From: Streptomyces sp. NBC_01478
GTDB lineage: Bacteria > Actinomycetota > Actinomycetes > Streptomycetales > Streptomycetaceae
DNA: 64,000 bases
Reading direction: 5' to 3'
NCBI RefSeq assembly: GCF_036227225.1
Contig: NZ_CP109444.1
Coordinates: 5,375,501 to 5,439,500, forward strand
Shown: in pieces, positions 17,215 to 26,485 of the stretch
How positions within the stretch are numbered: the first letter of the stretch is position 1
Layout: the number at the start of each line of letters is the position of its first letter
Notes under the pieces: generated by a model
Databases searched by the model: none
Seen by the model: only the letters and a program-made list of their open reading frames with translations
What the model was told of the DNA's origin: nothing
Position numbers and translations under genes: made by a program

Positions 17215-18013
17215 GGCGCCTCGGTTCGGAAGACCATCCGGCAGCGGGTGCGGCGGGGCCGGAGTCCCGGCTCCCTGGGCGCGCTCCCGGCGTGGGCGTA
17301 ATTTCGGCGGAGGAAGCCCAACGGCCGGTCCGACCGCCTGCACAGCAGGACAGAGGATCAACCCGGTTCCCTCCAGGGGACGCGCCGGGCGCCGGACGAA
17401 AGTCCGCACCCCGCAGCCATCTGCGTTCAGCACATGCATGCCGCCGGGGTCTGGGACGTCTGCAGAGCAGCCTAGTCCTCGCATCGTCCCCATGGGCGGT
17501 TCGAAGCCACCCGATCCCAGGATGCGGACGGCACGAAAGCACGGTGCGCGGCACACCGCGCGGTCCCGTCGACACGGTCGTCGTGTTCGGCGAACGCGGC
17601 ACCGAGCGGGTCGGCTCCCGTGGCCGGACGTCCGCAGCGGTCCGAGCACATTCGGCCCGATCGCCGCCACGACGACCTGCGCTCCCTCACCAGGCGCGAA
17701 CCGCACCAACTGGCCGTGGACATGGGCGAGGACCGGCACCCCTCATCCCCGAACTGCGCGCGTACGAGGCCGACATGACGGCGTACGGCTTCACCGCGGT
17801 CCGCGCATCAGCCCGCGACGGCGCCGCACGCTGCCACCAGAACCCGCTCCCCACCGGGTGACGGACGAACGGCCTCCTCGGACTCTCTTCGTTCTCCGCT
17901 TCCGCCAAGGACGACACGAAGGTCGTCACCTGTGTGACGGAGCAGTGGCGCCATGTCTACCCCACGCTGCCGACGGCCGTGCCCTTGCGGTTCTGAACCC
18001 GGTTCGGGGAGGT
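17215..18013. other. Region without a supported gene
   Basis: About 800 bases. Several open frames cross it on both strands, but none has recognisable domains, a convincing start or consistent Streptomyces codon bias. It probably holds the module-2 promoter and old degraded sequence. Confidence 0.4.
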
Positions 18014-18571
18014 TCACGCCACGTGGTGGTCGGCAGCACGGGAAAGCGCTGCCGAGGCCTCCGACAGTTCGTCGGCCGACTCGGGGGTCAGACGGTAGAA
18101 CCCCTGAAGACCGACGGCGCGCTCCAGGCGGCCGTCCACGATGTGCTTGAGACCGCGGGTCTGGCCCCGACGGTTGCGCCAGGTGAGCCGTGCCAGTAGC
18201 TCGCCGGGGAGGGGCAGGTCGAAGCGTACGGGGGTCGCGTCCACGTGCACCGCCGCGGCGCCGCAGCCGTCGGCGCCGAGCATCGACCAGTCGCCGTGAC
18301 CGGGGAACGCCGGGTCCTGCCAGGTCGCGGGGCCGGTGCCGCAGCACTCGCGCCGCTCCCGGTCGGTCACCCGCATCCGGCTGACCACGAACACCGTGCC
18401 CCGGTTGACGTGCAGTGCGTACACCTCGTCCTCGGCCTGGGCGCCGGACCAGGCGGGCAGCGAGGTATGGACGCCGCTGAAGGCGACCGGGGGCCGCTCA
18501 CCCACGCGACCGGCCTTCCGCAGGGCGTGGCAGGTGTCGTGGGTCCACAGGACGGTGAAGGCGTCAGGCAT
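18014..18571 (-). CDS. Hypothetical protein
   Basis: This 185-residue protein begins MPDAFTVLWTHDTCHALRKA at ATG 18571, with AGGA about eight bases upstream. It contains three cysteine-bearing segments (HDTCHAL, RECCGTG, DGCGAAA) and an Arg-rich RLTWRNRRGQTRGLKHIV stretch. No signal peptide or membrane segment is seen. Codon bias is normal. The family is not recognised. Confidence 0.65.
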   Translation of the reverse strand: MPDAFTVLWTHDTCHALRKAGRVGERPPVAFSGVHTSLPAWSGAQAEDEVYALHVNRGTVFVVSRMRVTDRERRECCGTGPATWQDPAFPGHGDWSMLGADGCGAAAVHVDATPVRFDLPLPGELLARLTWRNRRGQTRGLKHIVDGRLERAVGLQGFYRLTPESADELSEASAALSRAADHHVA

Positions 18572-18619
18572 GTCCGTGATCCTACGAACGGGCACTGACA
18601 ACCGTCCGGATCAGCCCCT

Positions 18620-18800
18620 GTCGTAGCGGGAACTGCCCTTTCCATCGCGATGGCACCCGGGGCCGGCGCGGCGGCGGTGGCGTCCAGCGGGTTGCCGTAC
18701 TCGTCGTAGCGCTGGACCGTGGCGGTGGTGGTCGCCAGTGCCGACTGGACGGCGAGTCACCGTGCGGATTGGCCAGTTGGAGGACCGTGTCGCCGGCCGC
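18620..18800 (-). pseudogene. RHS/YD-repeat protein remnant
   Basis: Minus-strand frames read GDTVLQLANPHGD and, one frame over, SALATTTATVQRYDEYGNPL. These are the paired landmarks of the conserved end of RHS core repeats (TVLQL-N-HGD...YDEYGNP). At least one frameshift separates them and the rest of the protein is missing. RHS proteins are large surface or toxin-delivery proteins; only this scar remains. Confidence 0.6.
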
Positions 18801-19006
18801 AGGGCGCGTACCGGGCGGCGGGCGGTGTCACCACCATCGGAGTGTCCAACCTGCTGGTGTGCCGCCCCGAGCTGCCGCGCGGTGTGGCCGAGGCACTCCC
18901 TCGCCTGCTGGTCCTCCGCGCGCTGCACGGATGAGCTCCTTCCCTGGGGGCGGCGTCTCTGCGACGGCGGTTCAGCCCGCGCGCACTCATGGCCGACGGC
19001 CGTTCC

Positions 19007-20341
19007 TCAGGTCTTGGCTGTGCGGAGGTCGGGTACGGACCAGCTGGCTGCTGCTACGGCTGCGAGGGCTCCGGCGACGAGGAAGGGATGGGCGACGAGC
19101 GCGTCGGAGACGTCGTTGAGCGGGTTGTTCGGGAGCAGGGTGGTGCGTTCGGCGAGCCACGCCGAGGCCAGCACGATGCCGACCGTTGCCACCGTGAGGC
19201 GTGCGGCTGGGTAGATCCGGGTTCGGCTGAGGACCAGCAGTGACGGCATGAGCAGGGCGACGACCATGAGTTGGGTCAGTTCGATGCCGAGGTTGAAGCC
19301 GAGCAGAGTGGTGACCAGGGATCCGCGGCCGAGGTCGAGGTCGCCCAGCAGTGCGGCGAAGGCGAGGCCGTGCATGAGCCCGAATCCGGCGGCGATCCAT
19401 GTTTCACCGCCGGGGACGAGGGGCCGGACGGCGTGGATGCCGGAGACCAGGATGGACAGGGCGATCAGGCTTTCCACCACGCGGGTGGGTGCGCTGATGT
19501 AGCCGAGGGCGGCCAGGGCGAGGGTGATGGAGTGCCCGATGGCGAATGCGGTGACGACGTGCACGACGCGCCAGGAGTTGCGGCGCAGGTCGTCGGCGCG
19601 GACCCATCGGCCGCGGCGGGCCAGGAGCGGTGCGGGGAGGAGGAGCATGAGGAGGAACAGCAGGTGGTCGGCGCCCGAGGCGATGTGCCGGATGCCCAGA
19701 TGTACGGCGGCGGCGAAACCGTGCTCGGTGGAGGCGCCGGCGGCAGGTATCGCGAGGGTGTGCTGCTGCCAGTCGAGCACACCCACGGTGGTGTAGCCGT
19801 CGGAGCCGCTCGGGCGCAGCGAGACGAGGATCTGGTGGGACAGCAGGTGGTGCACGATCGCGTCGTAGGTGAGCCGGAAGTCGTGGACCGTGCCGTTCGG
19901 CGGCCGCAGGACCAGGTCGAAGACCAGGTGGTCGACGCCGTCGATCTTCTCGACGCGGCCACCGCTGACGGTGGTGGTCCAGGGTGTGCCGTCGGGGTCG
20001 GCCGCGGAGGTGCGGCCGAGCACGTAGCGACGCAGTTCTTCGAGCTTGGCCGGCTGGACGACGGTCTTCGCGGTGAGGGGCTGGTCGAGGGCGATGGCGA
20101 GTCGGTCGATGGGGAGTTCCACCTTGCCGGTCACCTTCTCCGGTGCCGCGTCGAGCAGGATCGCGGTGGTGCTGAGCGGGTGGGCGTCCGCGCGCGTCGG
20201 CGTCATGACCGTCAGCGCGGCCGTCAGGGCCGCGAGGCAGGCGAGCAGTGTTCCGGCGCGGGCCGCCCACCTGCCGAGCGGCCCGCGCCGGGAGGGCCGC
20301 GGGGTGCGGGGTGCGGCGCGGGGAGGTGTAGGGGCGGGCAT
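19007..20341 (-). CDS. HupE/UreJ-type integral membrane protein
   Basis: This 444-residue protein has an N-terminal signal or anchor (TLLACLAALTAALTVMTPTRADAHP), a beta-rich extracytoplasmic region to about residue 225, then about seven membrane helices. Histidine-bearing helices HLGIRHIASGADHLLFLLML and GLMHGLAFAAL are typical of the HupE/UreJ_2 family, which is linked to metal (Ni/Cu) handling. The start at ATG 20341 is two bases after the stop of the DUF3500 gene, so the two form an operon. Confidence 0.82.
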   Translation of the reverse strand: MPAPTPPRAAPRTPRPSRRGPLGRWAARAGTLLACLAALTAALTVMTPTRADAHPLSTTAILLDAAPEKVTGKVELPIDRLAIALDQPLTAKTVVQPAKLEELRRYVLGRTSAADPDGTPWTTTVSGGRVEKIDGVDHLVFDLVLRPPNGTVHDFRLTYDAIVHHLLSHQILVSLRPSGSDGYTTVGVLDWQQHTLAIPAAGASTEHGFAAAVHLGIRHIASGADHLLFLLMLLLPAPLLARRGRWVRADDLRRNSWRVVHVVTAFAIGHSITLALAALGYISAPTRVVESLIALSILVSGIHAVRPLVPGGETWIAAGFGLMHGLAFAALLGDLDLGRGSLVTTLLGFNLGIELTQLMVVALLMPSLLVLSRTRIYPAARLTVATVGIVLASAWLAERTTLLPNNPLNDVSDALVAHPFLVAGALAAVAAASWSVPDLRTAKT

Positions 20342-20343
20342 GA

Positions 20344-21492
20344 TCACTTCGGCTTGCTGCTGCCGTAGTCGTTGGCCTTGTCCCGGTAGACCGAGTGGTA
20401 GTGGATGTCGGGTGTGCTCTGGCTGCGGGTGTTGATGAACTCGATCCACACGCTGGGGCCGTCGATGCGGATGTAGCTGTTCTCGTCGGTCGGGCCGGTG
20501 TTGTTGGACCAGCCGATGCGGGTCTTGTCCAACTCGGACTCGTACTTGGCCAGCAGCTTGGTGGCAGCCGTGCTGTTGAGGTCGCCGACGTACGTCTCGA
20601 TCGCCGCGGTGACCAGCTTCTTCTGGGCGGCGGTCAGCTCTGACCCCAGTAGCCCCTCGGAGGCGGGGAAGGTGCCCGAGTCCTTGCCGGGGCCCATGAC
20701 CAGGTCGTCGAACGTGCCTGAGGTGATCTCCGCGGCCTTCTTCTGCTTGGCGTCGAGCCCCGCCAGCATGGCGAACATGGCCGTCGACTCGGCCTTGACC
20801 GGCTCGACCGTGGTGGCGCCGGACTTGAACGAGGTCGGCTCGGAGCCGACGAACTGCGGGGTCTGGCTGACCTTGTCGCCGTTGTAGGTGAGGTTGCGGG
20901 CCAGGTGGTGCCCGCCGAACTGGACCATGAACGGCTGTGTCGTCGACGGCGTTCCGTACACGGCGAAGTAGTAGTCCTTCAGACTGCCGAAACCGTCCGC
21001 GCCCTGGCCCCCGAGGCTGTTCAGCTTGTTGTCGGCCTTCCGGATGTCGGCGTCCTCCTGGGCACCGGCGGGGCTCAGTGCCGCCTGGAGCACCGCGTCG
21101 GCGGCCTTCTGCTGCGCGGTGGTGAGGGCGGACATCTCGATGCCCTCGCGGGGCACGGTGGTCGCCGGGAAGTTCGACCAGGTCTGCCGCGACTTGTTGT
21201 CCGAGAAGTCGTACTCGACCTTGTTCCGCTCGGTGTCGTCCAGCGTGGCCAGGAACGCCTTCACCGCCTTGACGACCGCCGCGGTGTTGGCACCGCCCGG
21301 GCTCGCCCCGTCGGTGTTGAGATTGACCTCTGTGACCTGCTGCATGCCCATACCCCCCGGGCCGCCCTGACCTCCGCTCTGCTGCGTCGAAGGGCTTGAC
21401 GACGACGTCGAGGAGCTCCCTGAGCCGCAGCCGCTGACGACGAAAGCCGCCGACAGGACAGCGCCGGCTGTGCGGGCAAGATTCTTGCGCAT
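20344..21492 (-). CDS. DUF3500 lipoprotein
   Basis: This 382-residue protein begins MRKNLARTAGAVLSAAFVVSGCGSG, where V-S-G-C is a lipobox with Cys22 as the lipidated residue. A Ser/Thr/Gln/Gly-rich spacer follows. The body contains YYFAVYGTPSTTQPFMVQFG and GGHHLARNLTYNGDKVSQTP, typical of DUF3500. A strong GAGGAG site precedes the ATG. The pairing with a HupE-like membrane protein suggests a shared cell-envelope role, possibly metal related; this is inference. Confidence 0.85.
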   Translation of the reverse strand: MRKNLARTAGAVLSAAFVVSGCGSGSSSTSSSSPSTQQSGGQGGPGGMGMQQVTEVNLNTDGASPGGANTAAVVKAVKAFLATLDDTERNKVEYDFSDNKSRQTWSNFPATTVPREGIEMSALTTAQQKAADAVLQAALSPAGAQEDADIRKADNKLNSLGGQGADGFGSLKDYYFAVYGTPSTTQPFMVQFGGHHLARNLTYNGDKVSQTPQFVGSEPTSFKSGATTVEPVKAESTAMFAMLAGLDAKQKKAAEITSGTFDDLVMGPGKDSGTFPASEGLLGSELTAAQKKLVTAAIETYVGDLNSTAATKLLAKYESELDKTRIGWSNNTGPTDENSYIRIDGPSVWIEFINTRSQSTPDIHYHSVYRDKANDYGSSKPK

Positions 21493-22276
21493 GGTGGGAG
21501 AAATCTCCTCTGGTCATGGGAGAGGCGGGAGAAGTGCATTCGGTCTTTCCTGTCTACCACGCGGCATTCGGAAGCCACGCTCTCAAACCTCTCTGAATTT
21601 CCTGTGACGTCGGCCTTTGGGCGGAAACGGCGACCCTCTATTCCACGCTTACGACCGAATGGTCTATTATTTCTTCCCAGGCCGCCTCCGGCGCGATCCG
21701 TGGACAGGCCGAGGCGGAACCGATGATCCGAGGTGCGCGGCAACCGGCGAGACGGGCCCGGTCCGACCGGCTGGGCTCACCCGGCGACAGGCCCGTCGAC
21801 CCCTGTGATGCGTGGGTGGGCGACGGTGATCGCGCCAAGGACGGGGACGATGCGCGTCGCGTACCGGGCCGGTGGCATCCAGGCGCGAGCCACCGGGCAG
21901 GCGGACCGCGGGTTGTGCACAACAGGTCGGCCGTTCTGAATTAGGTATACGCAATTTGTTGAGGCGTAGGTAGGGTGTGGTCGGGCCCAGGACGGCGCGC
22001 GGGCTGCGGGGGCGTGTTCGGTTTCGGGTCGCGACGCAGCAAGGGAGTGCGTGACGTGGTGGCGGAAGCAGCGGTACGAGCGGATCTGCGGTCATCGGCC
22101 GATGGAAGAGCAGGAGCTCAAGCAGTGCGGCGGCGTGGCGCCTCGGGGATCTTCGCTCCTCACCCGGATCCGGCGGTCGTGCGCGCCGGACGCGTGGAGC
22201 GCAGGGACATCCGGCGGCCTGGGGCCGGCCTGCGTTTCGAGGCGGCGTGGTGAGCCGTCCCGTCGAGGGCGCACCG
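21493..22276 (+). other. Intergenic region with promoter-like AT-rich segment
   Basis: About 780 bases between divergent operons. The least GC-rich part, near 21935-21965, contains GGTATACGCAATTTG with a GTATAC dyad of the kind bound by GntR-type regulators; it may be the promoter or operator of the SDR operon. A 92-codon frame (21975-22253) ends in a GTGA overlap with an alternative SDR start, but I see no domain in it and treat it as unproven. Confidence 0.35.
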
Positions 22277-23035
22277 GTGGCCCTGCCACTCGCCGGCCGA
22301 CGAGTCGTGGTGTCCGGAGCGGCCGGCGGAATCGGCGCGGCTGCCGTGGCGTCGTTCCTCGCGGCCGGTGCGGATGTCGTCGGCCTGTTCCACACGACGC
22401 CGCCCCCGGACGACCTCAGGGACCGGTGCGAGTGGGTGGTGTGCGACGCGCGCACCCGCAGCTCGGTCGATGCCGCGTTCGATCAGGCCTCGTCCACGCT
22501 GGGCGGTATCGACGTGTTGCTGCACGCGGCGGGTGGCTGGCGGCCGGGTACCCCCGAGTCGCTGTCCGACGACGAGTTCGACCTGGTCGTCGACGCCAAC
22601 CTCCGCTCTACGATCATCACCAACCAGGCGGCGTTCGAGCGCATGCGCCGCGGCGGCGGCCAGATCATCAATCTCGGATCGGCGGAGGGCGTCCGCGGGA
22701 ACCCCCTGGCGCCGCATTACGCGGTGGCGAAGGCCGGCGTCCATGCGTGGACACGGTCTGTGGCCGCGGCGTGGGGGAAGTTCGGGGTGACGGTCAACGC
22801 CCTGGCGCCGGCGGTCAGTACGAGGGGTGCCGAACGGCTGTGGGAGCACCTGGGCCAGGAGGGTGCCCAGGTGTTCAAGGAACGCCTGCGGACGACCATG
22901 CCGCTTCGTGGTGAACTCGGCGATCCGGAGACGGATCTCGGGCCGGTGATGGTGTTCCTGGCCGGCACCGGGGCGCGCTTCATGACAGGCCAGCTCATCG
23001 CGGTCGACGGCGGACTGCAGATGCTCGGCGCCTGA
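22277..23035 (+). CDS. Short-chain dehydrogenase/reductase (SDR)
   Basis: This 252-residue classical SDR has the nucleotide-binding GAAGGIG motif near residue 14, LLHAAGG in place of NNAG, and the catalytic Y-x-x-x-K in HYAVAKAG. The C-terminal FMTGQLIAVDGGLQM is diagnostic. The start is GTG 22277 with GAGGG seven bases upstream; GTG 22247 or 22250 would extend it by up to 10 residues. An NAD(P)H-linked alcohol/ketone reaction is expected; the substrate is unknown. It is followed by a sugar-isomerase-like gene, so a catabolic pair is likely. Confidence 0.87.
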   Translation: MALPLAGRRVVVSGAAGGIGAAAVASFLAAGADVVGLFHTTPPPDDLRDRCEWVVCDARTRSSVDAAFDQASSTLGGIDVLLHAAGGWRPGTPESLSDDEFDLVVDANLRSTIITNQAAFERMRRGGGQIINLGSAEGVRGNPLAPHYAVAKAGVHAWTRSVAAAWGKFGVTVNALAPAVSTRGAERLWEHLGQEGAQVFKERLRTTMPLRGELGDPETDLGPVMVFLAGTGARFMTGQLIAVDGGLQMLGA

Positions 23036-23109
23036 CCGCGGTGTCGCTCACCCGGATCACTCATACGCTCAGATCCCTATTTCAGTATCCTCTTCTGAGG
23101 AAGGTGAAC

Positions 23110-23952
23110 ATGAACCGCCTGAGCGTGCACGAAAGGCATGGCCCATCCGTCGGTCTCGAGCACCTCAGCCTTCGCGAGGAGCCCCTGCCGGTTTTCGTCG
23201 GTGCGGCAGCCGCCGGTGGCGCCGCGACGATCTGTCTGAGCGTCACGCATCCAGGCGTCCATGACCGGAGGGAGCTACGTGAGGCTCTCACGCGACTCGA
23301 TGCGTTGAATATCTCGGTTGCAATGGGTGACGGATTCCTCGTATCGCCGAAATCGGACCCGGATTCCCTCGGGCGCCGACTGGACGTTCTCGCCGAACTG
23401 GGAGCACCCCTGGCCAATGTCTGTGCGTTCGAGCCCGACCCGGCCGTTCAGCGCGATCCGGATCGAATCCAGGACGTCCTGGGAGAGTTCTGTCAGGTTG
23501 CTCGGGCAGCCCAGGTGAACGTACTCATCGAGTTCACACCGCTCTCGCACGTGCCGTCCCTCGCAGCGGCGGTCCGCCTGGTGGAACAGCTCGATCAGCC
23601 AAATCTCAAGATTCTCGTGGACACGCTCCATCTCGCGCGGGCCGGAGAGGGGCCGGACGACATTCGGAGGATGGACCAGCAACTCATCGGCTACTGCCAG
23701 CTGAGTGACGGCCCCCGTGCCTCTGAGGGCTTTGCGGCCTACCTGGACGAGGCGGTTCATGAGCGGGCCATTCCCGGGCACGGGGAGCTGGCGCTGGAGG
23801 AAGTGGTGTCGCTCATGCCTCCGCAGACCACGGTGAGCGCCGAAGTCCCGTTGCGCAGTCTCAAGCAGGCCGGAGTCCCGCCGGAAGAGCGTGCTCGGCG
23901 GATTCTCGACGGCACTCGCCGCGTCCTGGCCCGCGCCCGGTTCCGCCAGTAG
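23110..23952 (+). CDS. TIM-barrel sugar phosphate isomerase/epimerase-like protein
   Basis: This 280-residue protein of the AP-endonuclease-2/xylose-isomerase-like superfamily shows NVLIEFTPLSHVPSL with the metal-ligand Glu, then LKILVDTLHLARAGEGPDDI with Asp/His ligands, and AIPGHGELALEEV. AAGG TGAAC precedes ATG 23110. Codon usage is a little less GC-biased than its neighbours. It may act with the upstream SDR on a hydroxy-acid or cyclitol type of substrate, but this is not shown by sequence. Confidence 0.8.
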   Translation: MNRLSVHERHGPSVGLEHLSLREEPLPVFVGAAAAGGAATICLSVTHPGVHDRRELREALTRLDALNISVAMGDGFLVSPKSDPDSLGRRLDVLAELGAPLANVCAFEPDPAVQRDPDRIQDVLGEFCQVARAAQVNVLIEFTPLSHVPSLAAAVRLVEQLDQPNLKILVDTLHLARAGEGPDDIRRMDQQLIGYCQLSDGPRASEGFAAYLDEAVHERAIPGHGELALEEVVSLMPPQTTVSAEVPLRSLKQAGVPPEERARRILDGTRRVLARARFRQ

Positions 23953-24154
23953 CCACGGTGCGGACAGGGGCGGGGGCTCGGCCTGCCTCGGTCGCGACGC
24001 CCCTCATTGGGTGCTGAACCCGTCGGCATTTTCAGCGTCGCTCGACAGGACCCTTGCGGCATTCTTCGTCCCTGGTCGGCCTCAGCGGCTCCCGGGGCAC
24101 GTCGCCGGCCTGGTGTTCGAAGCGAGCGCTCCGCGAGAACGCCCTGTCCTGGGA

Positions 24155-24505
24155 TCAGGGGGTGGGTGGCGTGGTGGCGTGTGCCGGGAAGGGGCGCTGG
24201 ACCGCCTCCACCACGGCGGCCCGGCGAGTGGCAGTGGTGGGGGTACGTGCCTTCCGCGCCGCCATCGGGCGCAGTTCCGTCTGCGTCAGCCAGGTCGTGG
24301 CGATCTGGCTGACGCAGGCCGAGGATGTCGACCGGATCCCATGCGGGGTCCAGGATCCCGTCCGCCTGGGCCCTGCGAACCTGCTCGATCTTGCGGGCCA
24401 AGGCCGCCTGCGTCGGATCGTCCAAGACATCCGGAACGTCCGGGGAGGGTTCCGCGAGTTCCACAGCCGCCCCGACAACATCCGCCAGGTCGCTCATGAC
24501 AAGGG
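24155..24505 (-). pseudogene. TetR-family regulator C-terminal remnant
   Basis: One minus frame reads ALARKIEQVRRAQADGILDP and DPVDILGL. After a one-base shift near 24320 the frame QIATTWLTQTELRPMAARKA then RRAAVVEAVQRPF completes a TetR C-terminal ligand domain. The DNA-binding half is missing. Confidence 0.6.
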
Positions 24506-24514
24506 TCGGCGAAC

Positions 24515-24872
24515 TCAAGGGATCAACGCGAACCGGTCCTTCACCGACGTGTACCAGTGGGGCCGCCGTACCACTCCGCTGAGCCCGGTCGCGGAGATCC
24601 AGCATCGGCTGCTCCCGGCTTCGCCGGCGTGCGAGGCCGCGCAGTTCGCCGTGGCCGGGGCGCTGGAGCCGGCCGACCACGTCGGGGGTGACACCTTCGA
24701 CCACGTCATCGACCGGGACACCGTCCAGCTCTCCGTCACCGACGCCATGGGCCACGATGTCGACGTTGCGCTGCTGGCCACCCTCCTGGTGGGCGCCCTG
24801 CGCCGGGCACGGCGGGCCGGTGCCGACCTCGCCGAACAGGCCCGCCAGGCCGGCCCGGGATTCACTTCAACA
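24515..24872 (+). pseudogene. PP2C/SpoIIE phosphatase fragment (RsbU-like)
   Basis: The plus frame reads SFTDVYQWGRR, AEIQHRLLPASPACEAAQF, then EPADHVGGDTFDHV and SVTDAMGHDVDVALLATLLV. These are the start of an RsbU-type PP2C domain, with metal-binding G-G-D and D-A-M-G-H motifs. It stops after about 120 residues, directly before a hairpin, and both its N-terminal sensor and C-terminal half are gone. Confidence 0.7.
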
Positions 24873-24910
24873 GATCAGGGCCGCGCGGCCATTGCTGCGC
24901 GGCCCTGATC
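24873..24910. terminator. Strong inverted repeat (14-bp stem)
   Basis: GATCAGGGCCGCGC and its exact complement are separated by a 10-base loop. There is no U-tract, but Streptomyces terminators often lack one. It follows the PP2C fragment and lies about 130 bases past the end of the convergent cold-shock gene. Confidence 0.6.
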
Positions 24911-25040
24911 CCCTGCACCACAGGTCCTGTCGACGCCCGGCACGAGAGCCGGTCCCCATGTCCGGGTGAGCAGCACGGCGCGCGCAGTGGGCGGCAGTCA
25001 CGGACGCGGCGTGCGCGATCCCTCGGGCAGGGCTGCGAGG

Positions 25041-25244
25041 TCAGGCCGGGTTGATGTTTTCGGCCTGAGGGCCCTTCTGGCCCTGGGTGACGTCGAACGT
25101 CACGACCTGGCCCTCCTGGAGCTCACGGAAGCCCGAGGAGTTGATCGCCGAGTAGTGCGCGAAGACGTCCGGACCGCCGCCGTCCTGGGCGATGAAGCCG
25201 AAGCCCTTCTCCGCGTTGAACCACTTCACAGTTCCCGTAGCCAT
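25041..25244 (-). CDS. Cold-shock protein (CspA family)
   Basis: This 67-residue single cold-shock domain has the RNA-binding motifs KGFGFI (RNP1) and VFAHY (RNP2) in the usual places. The start is ATG 25244 with GGAAGG upstream. It is an RNA chaperone expected to melt structured mRNA. It is about 76% identical by eye to the second copy at 30331-30534. A MerR-like gene lies upstream on the same strand. Confidence 0.95.
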   Translation of the reverse strand: MATGTVKWFNAEKGFGFIAQDGGGPDVFAHYSAINSSGFRELQEGQVVTFDVTQGQKGPQAENINPA

Positions 25245-25489
25245 GTCTCATGCCTTCCAGTCGATGAACGCCTCCCACTCCATGTGGAAGGCGGAGGTGA
25301 TCGCCCTGGTCCCTGCGGCACAGCACAGCAAAACGCCCACGCCAAGAGCGTGAGCCATAGGGAACTCCGAACCACGACAGCTGACGCAGACGCTACACGC
25401 CCACACTCCGCGTCACCAGGGAAAGCGATCACGCCGGATACCAGGACCGGGTCTACGGGGGTGCCCGCCGATTCCGGCGGGCCCCTGTC

Positions 25490-25828
25490 TCAGGCCGTGG
25501 TCGTCGGGTTCCCCGATTCTGCGGTACGGCGGTGTTCTTCGTTGATGCGCTTGGCTTCTTCGAGCTGGTCTTCGAGGATGATGATGCGGCAGGCGGCCTC
25601 GATGGGGGTCCCGTGGTCGACGAGTTCCCGGGCGCGGGCGGCGATGCGCAGCTGGTAGCGGGAGTAGCGGCGGTGGCCGCCGGTGGAGCGGAGCGGCGTG
25701 ATCAGGCGGGCTTCGCCGAGGGCGCGGAGGAAGCCCTGCGTGGTGCCGAGCAGCTCGGCGGCTCCGCCCATCGTGTAGGCGGGGTAATCGTCGTCGTCGA
25801 TACGGCCGAAGGAGTCGTCTGCTGTCAT
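25490..25828 (-). CDS. MerR-like helix-turn-helix regulator
   Basis: This 112-residue protein has a MerR-type DNA-binding domain (AYTMGGAAELLGTTQGFLRA, residues about 17-36, and RLITPLRSTGGHRRYSRYQL) plus a short helical dimerisation tail. There is no effector domain. GAGAGG lies five bases before ATG 25828. A 32-base perfect palindrome lies just upstream of the start. Small MerR-like genes next to csp genes are frequent in Streptomyces, so a link to cold-shock control is plausible. Confidence 0.85.
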   Translation of the reverse strand: MTADDSFGRIDDDDYPAYTMGGAAELLGTTQGFLRALGEARLITPLRSTGGHRRYSRYQLRIAARARELVDHGTPIEAACRIIILEDQLEEAKRINEEHRRTAESGNPTTTA

Positions 25829-25854
25829 TTGCACCTCTCTGTGGAACGCGTCGA

Positions 25855-25886
25855 GGGGCCTTGGTGCCATTTGGCACCAAGGCCCC
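25855..25886. promoter_or_regulatory. 32-bp perfect palindrome upstream of MerR-like gene
   Basis: GGGGCCTTGGTGCCA and its exact complement are separated by TT, 26 bases upstream of the MerR-like start codon. It could be an autoregulatory operator (MerR proteins bind long dyads) or an RNA hairpin/attenuator in the leader. Confidence 0.55.
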
Positions 25887-26099
25887 GAAGGAACTGCTAC
25901 ACCATCTGCCGGCCCTGACAGGGCGCCGGCCCTCTGTTTCCGCAGCCCGGACCTGAACGCTGTCGCGGGTGCTGGGATCGCGGTTGCTTGACCGGAGACC
26001 ACCTCACTATCGATGTCCTGCGGTACCCGGGTTCAAATGTCGGCCCGGGCGATCCTGATGGCGCTCGGCTCCTCCGTTCTTCCCTCTGGGATCAACTGC

Positions 26100-26485
26100 T
26101 TACAAGTGGGGTACTGCGCACTGCTGGTGATACGTACTGCTGATGATGCGAACTGCTCAGCGGCCTGTGACAGCGCCACTCTCCGGCAGCCAGCCCCGTC
26201 GCCCGTCCTGCGTCTGCTCTGGCTTGGAACCCCACTGCCGAACCTCCCGGTGCGCGCGTCCGCAGCCGACGCCTTCACCGAGGTGCTGCTCACTTACTTC
26301 ACTGCTGGGTCCTGCGAACTGCGTGTACAGGTACTGCCACTGCGGTCCTGCTGACGGCGGCCCCTGATCACTGCGGGCCACCCGGTCCGGTCGTCAGCCG
26401 CGTCGCCGTCCTGCAACCGCTCTGGCTTCGCGACTCCACCACCGCACCGTCCTGCGCACTGCACTTGCATGTACTGCCGCCCGGC
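26100..26485. repeat. Diverged tandem repeat region, non-coding
   Basis: Two related units: one from about 26187 to 26340, the other from about 26395 to 26480. They share GTCGCC-GTCCTGC, CTCTGGCTT and GTCCTGCG-ACTGC...GTACTGCC blocks. GTACTGC and GCGAACTGC words also recur in 26110-26165. No convincing gene is present on either strand. This may be a structured RNA or remnants of a repeat family. Confidence 0.45.

Noticed and set aside
24873..24910. Insertion-sequence terminal inverted repeat
   Set aside because: The two arms are only 10 bases apart and no transposase is nearby; a terminator hairpin is the simpler reading.
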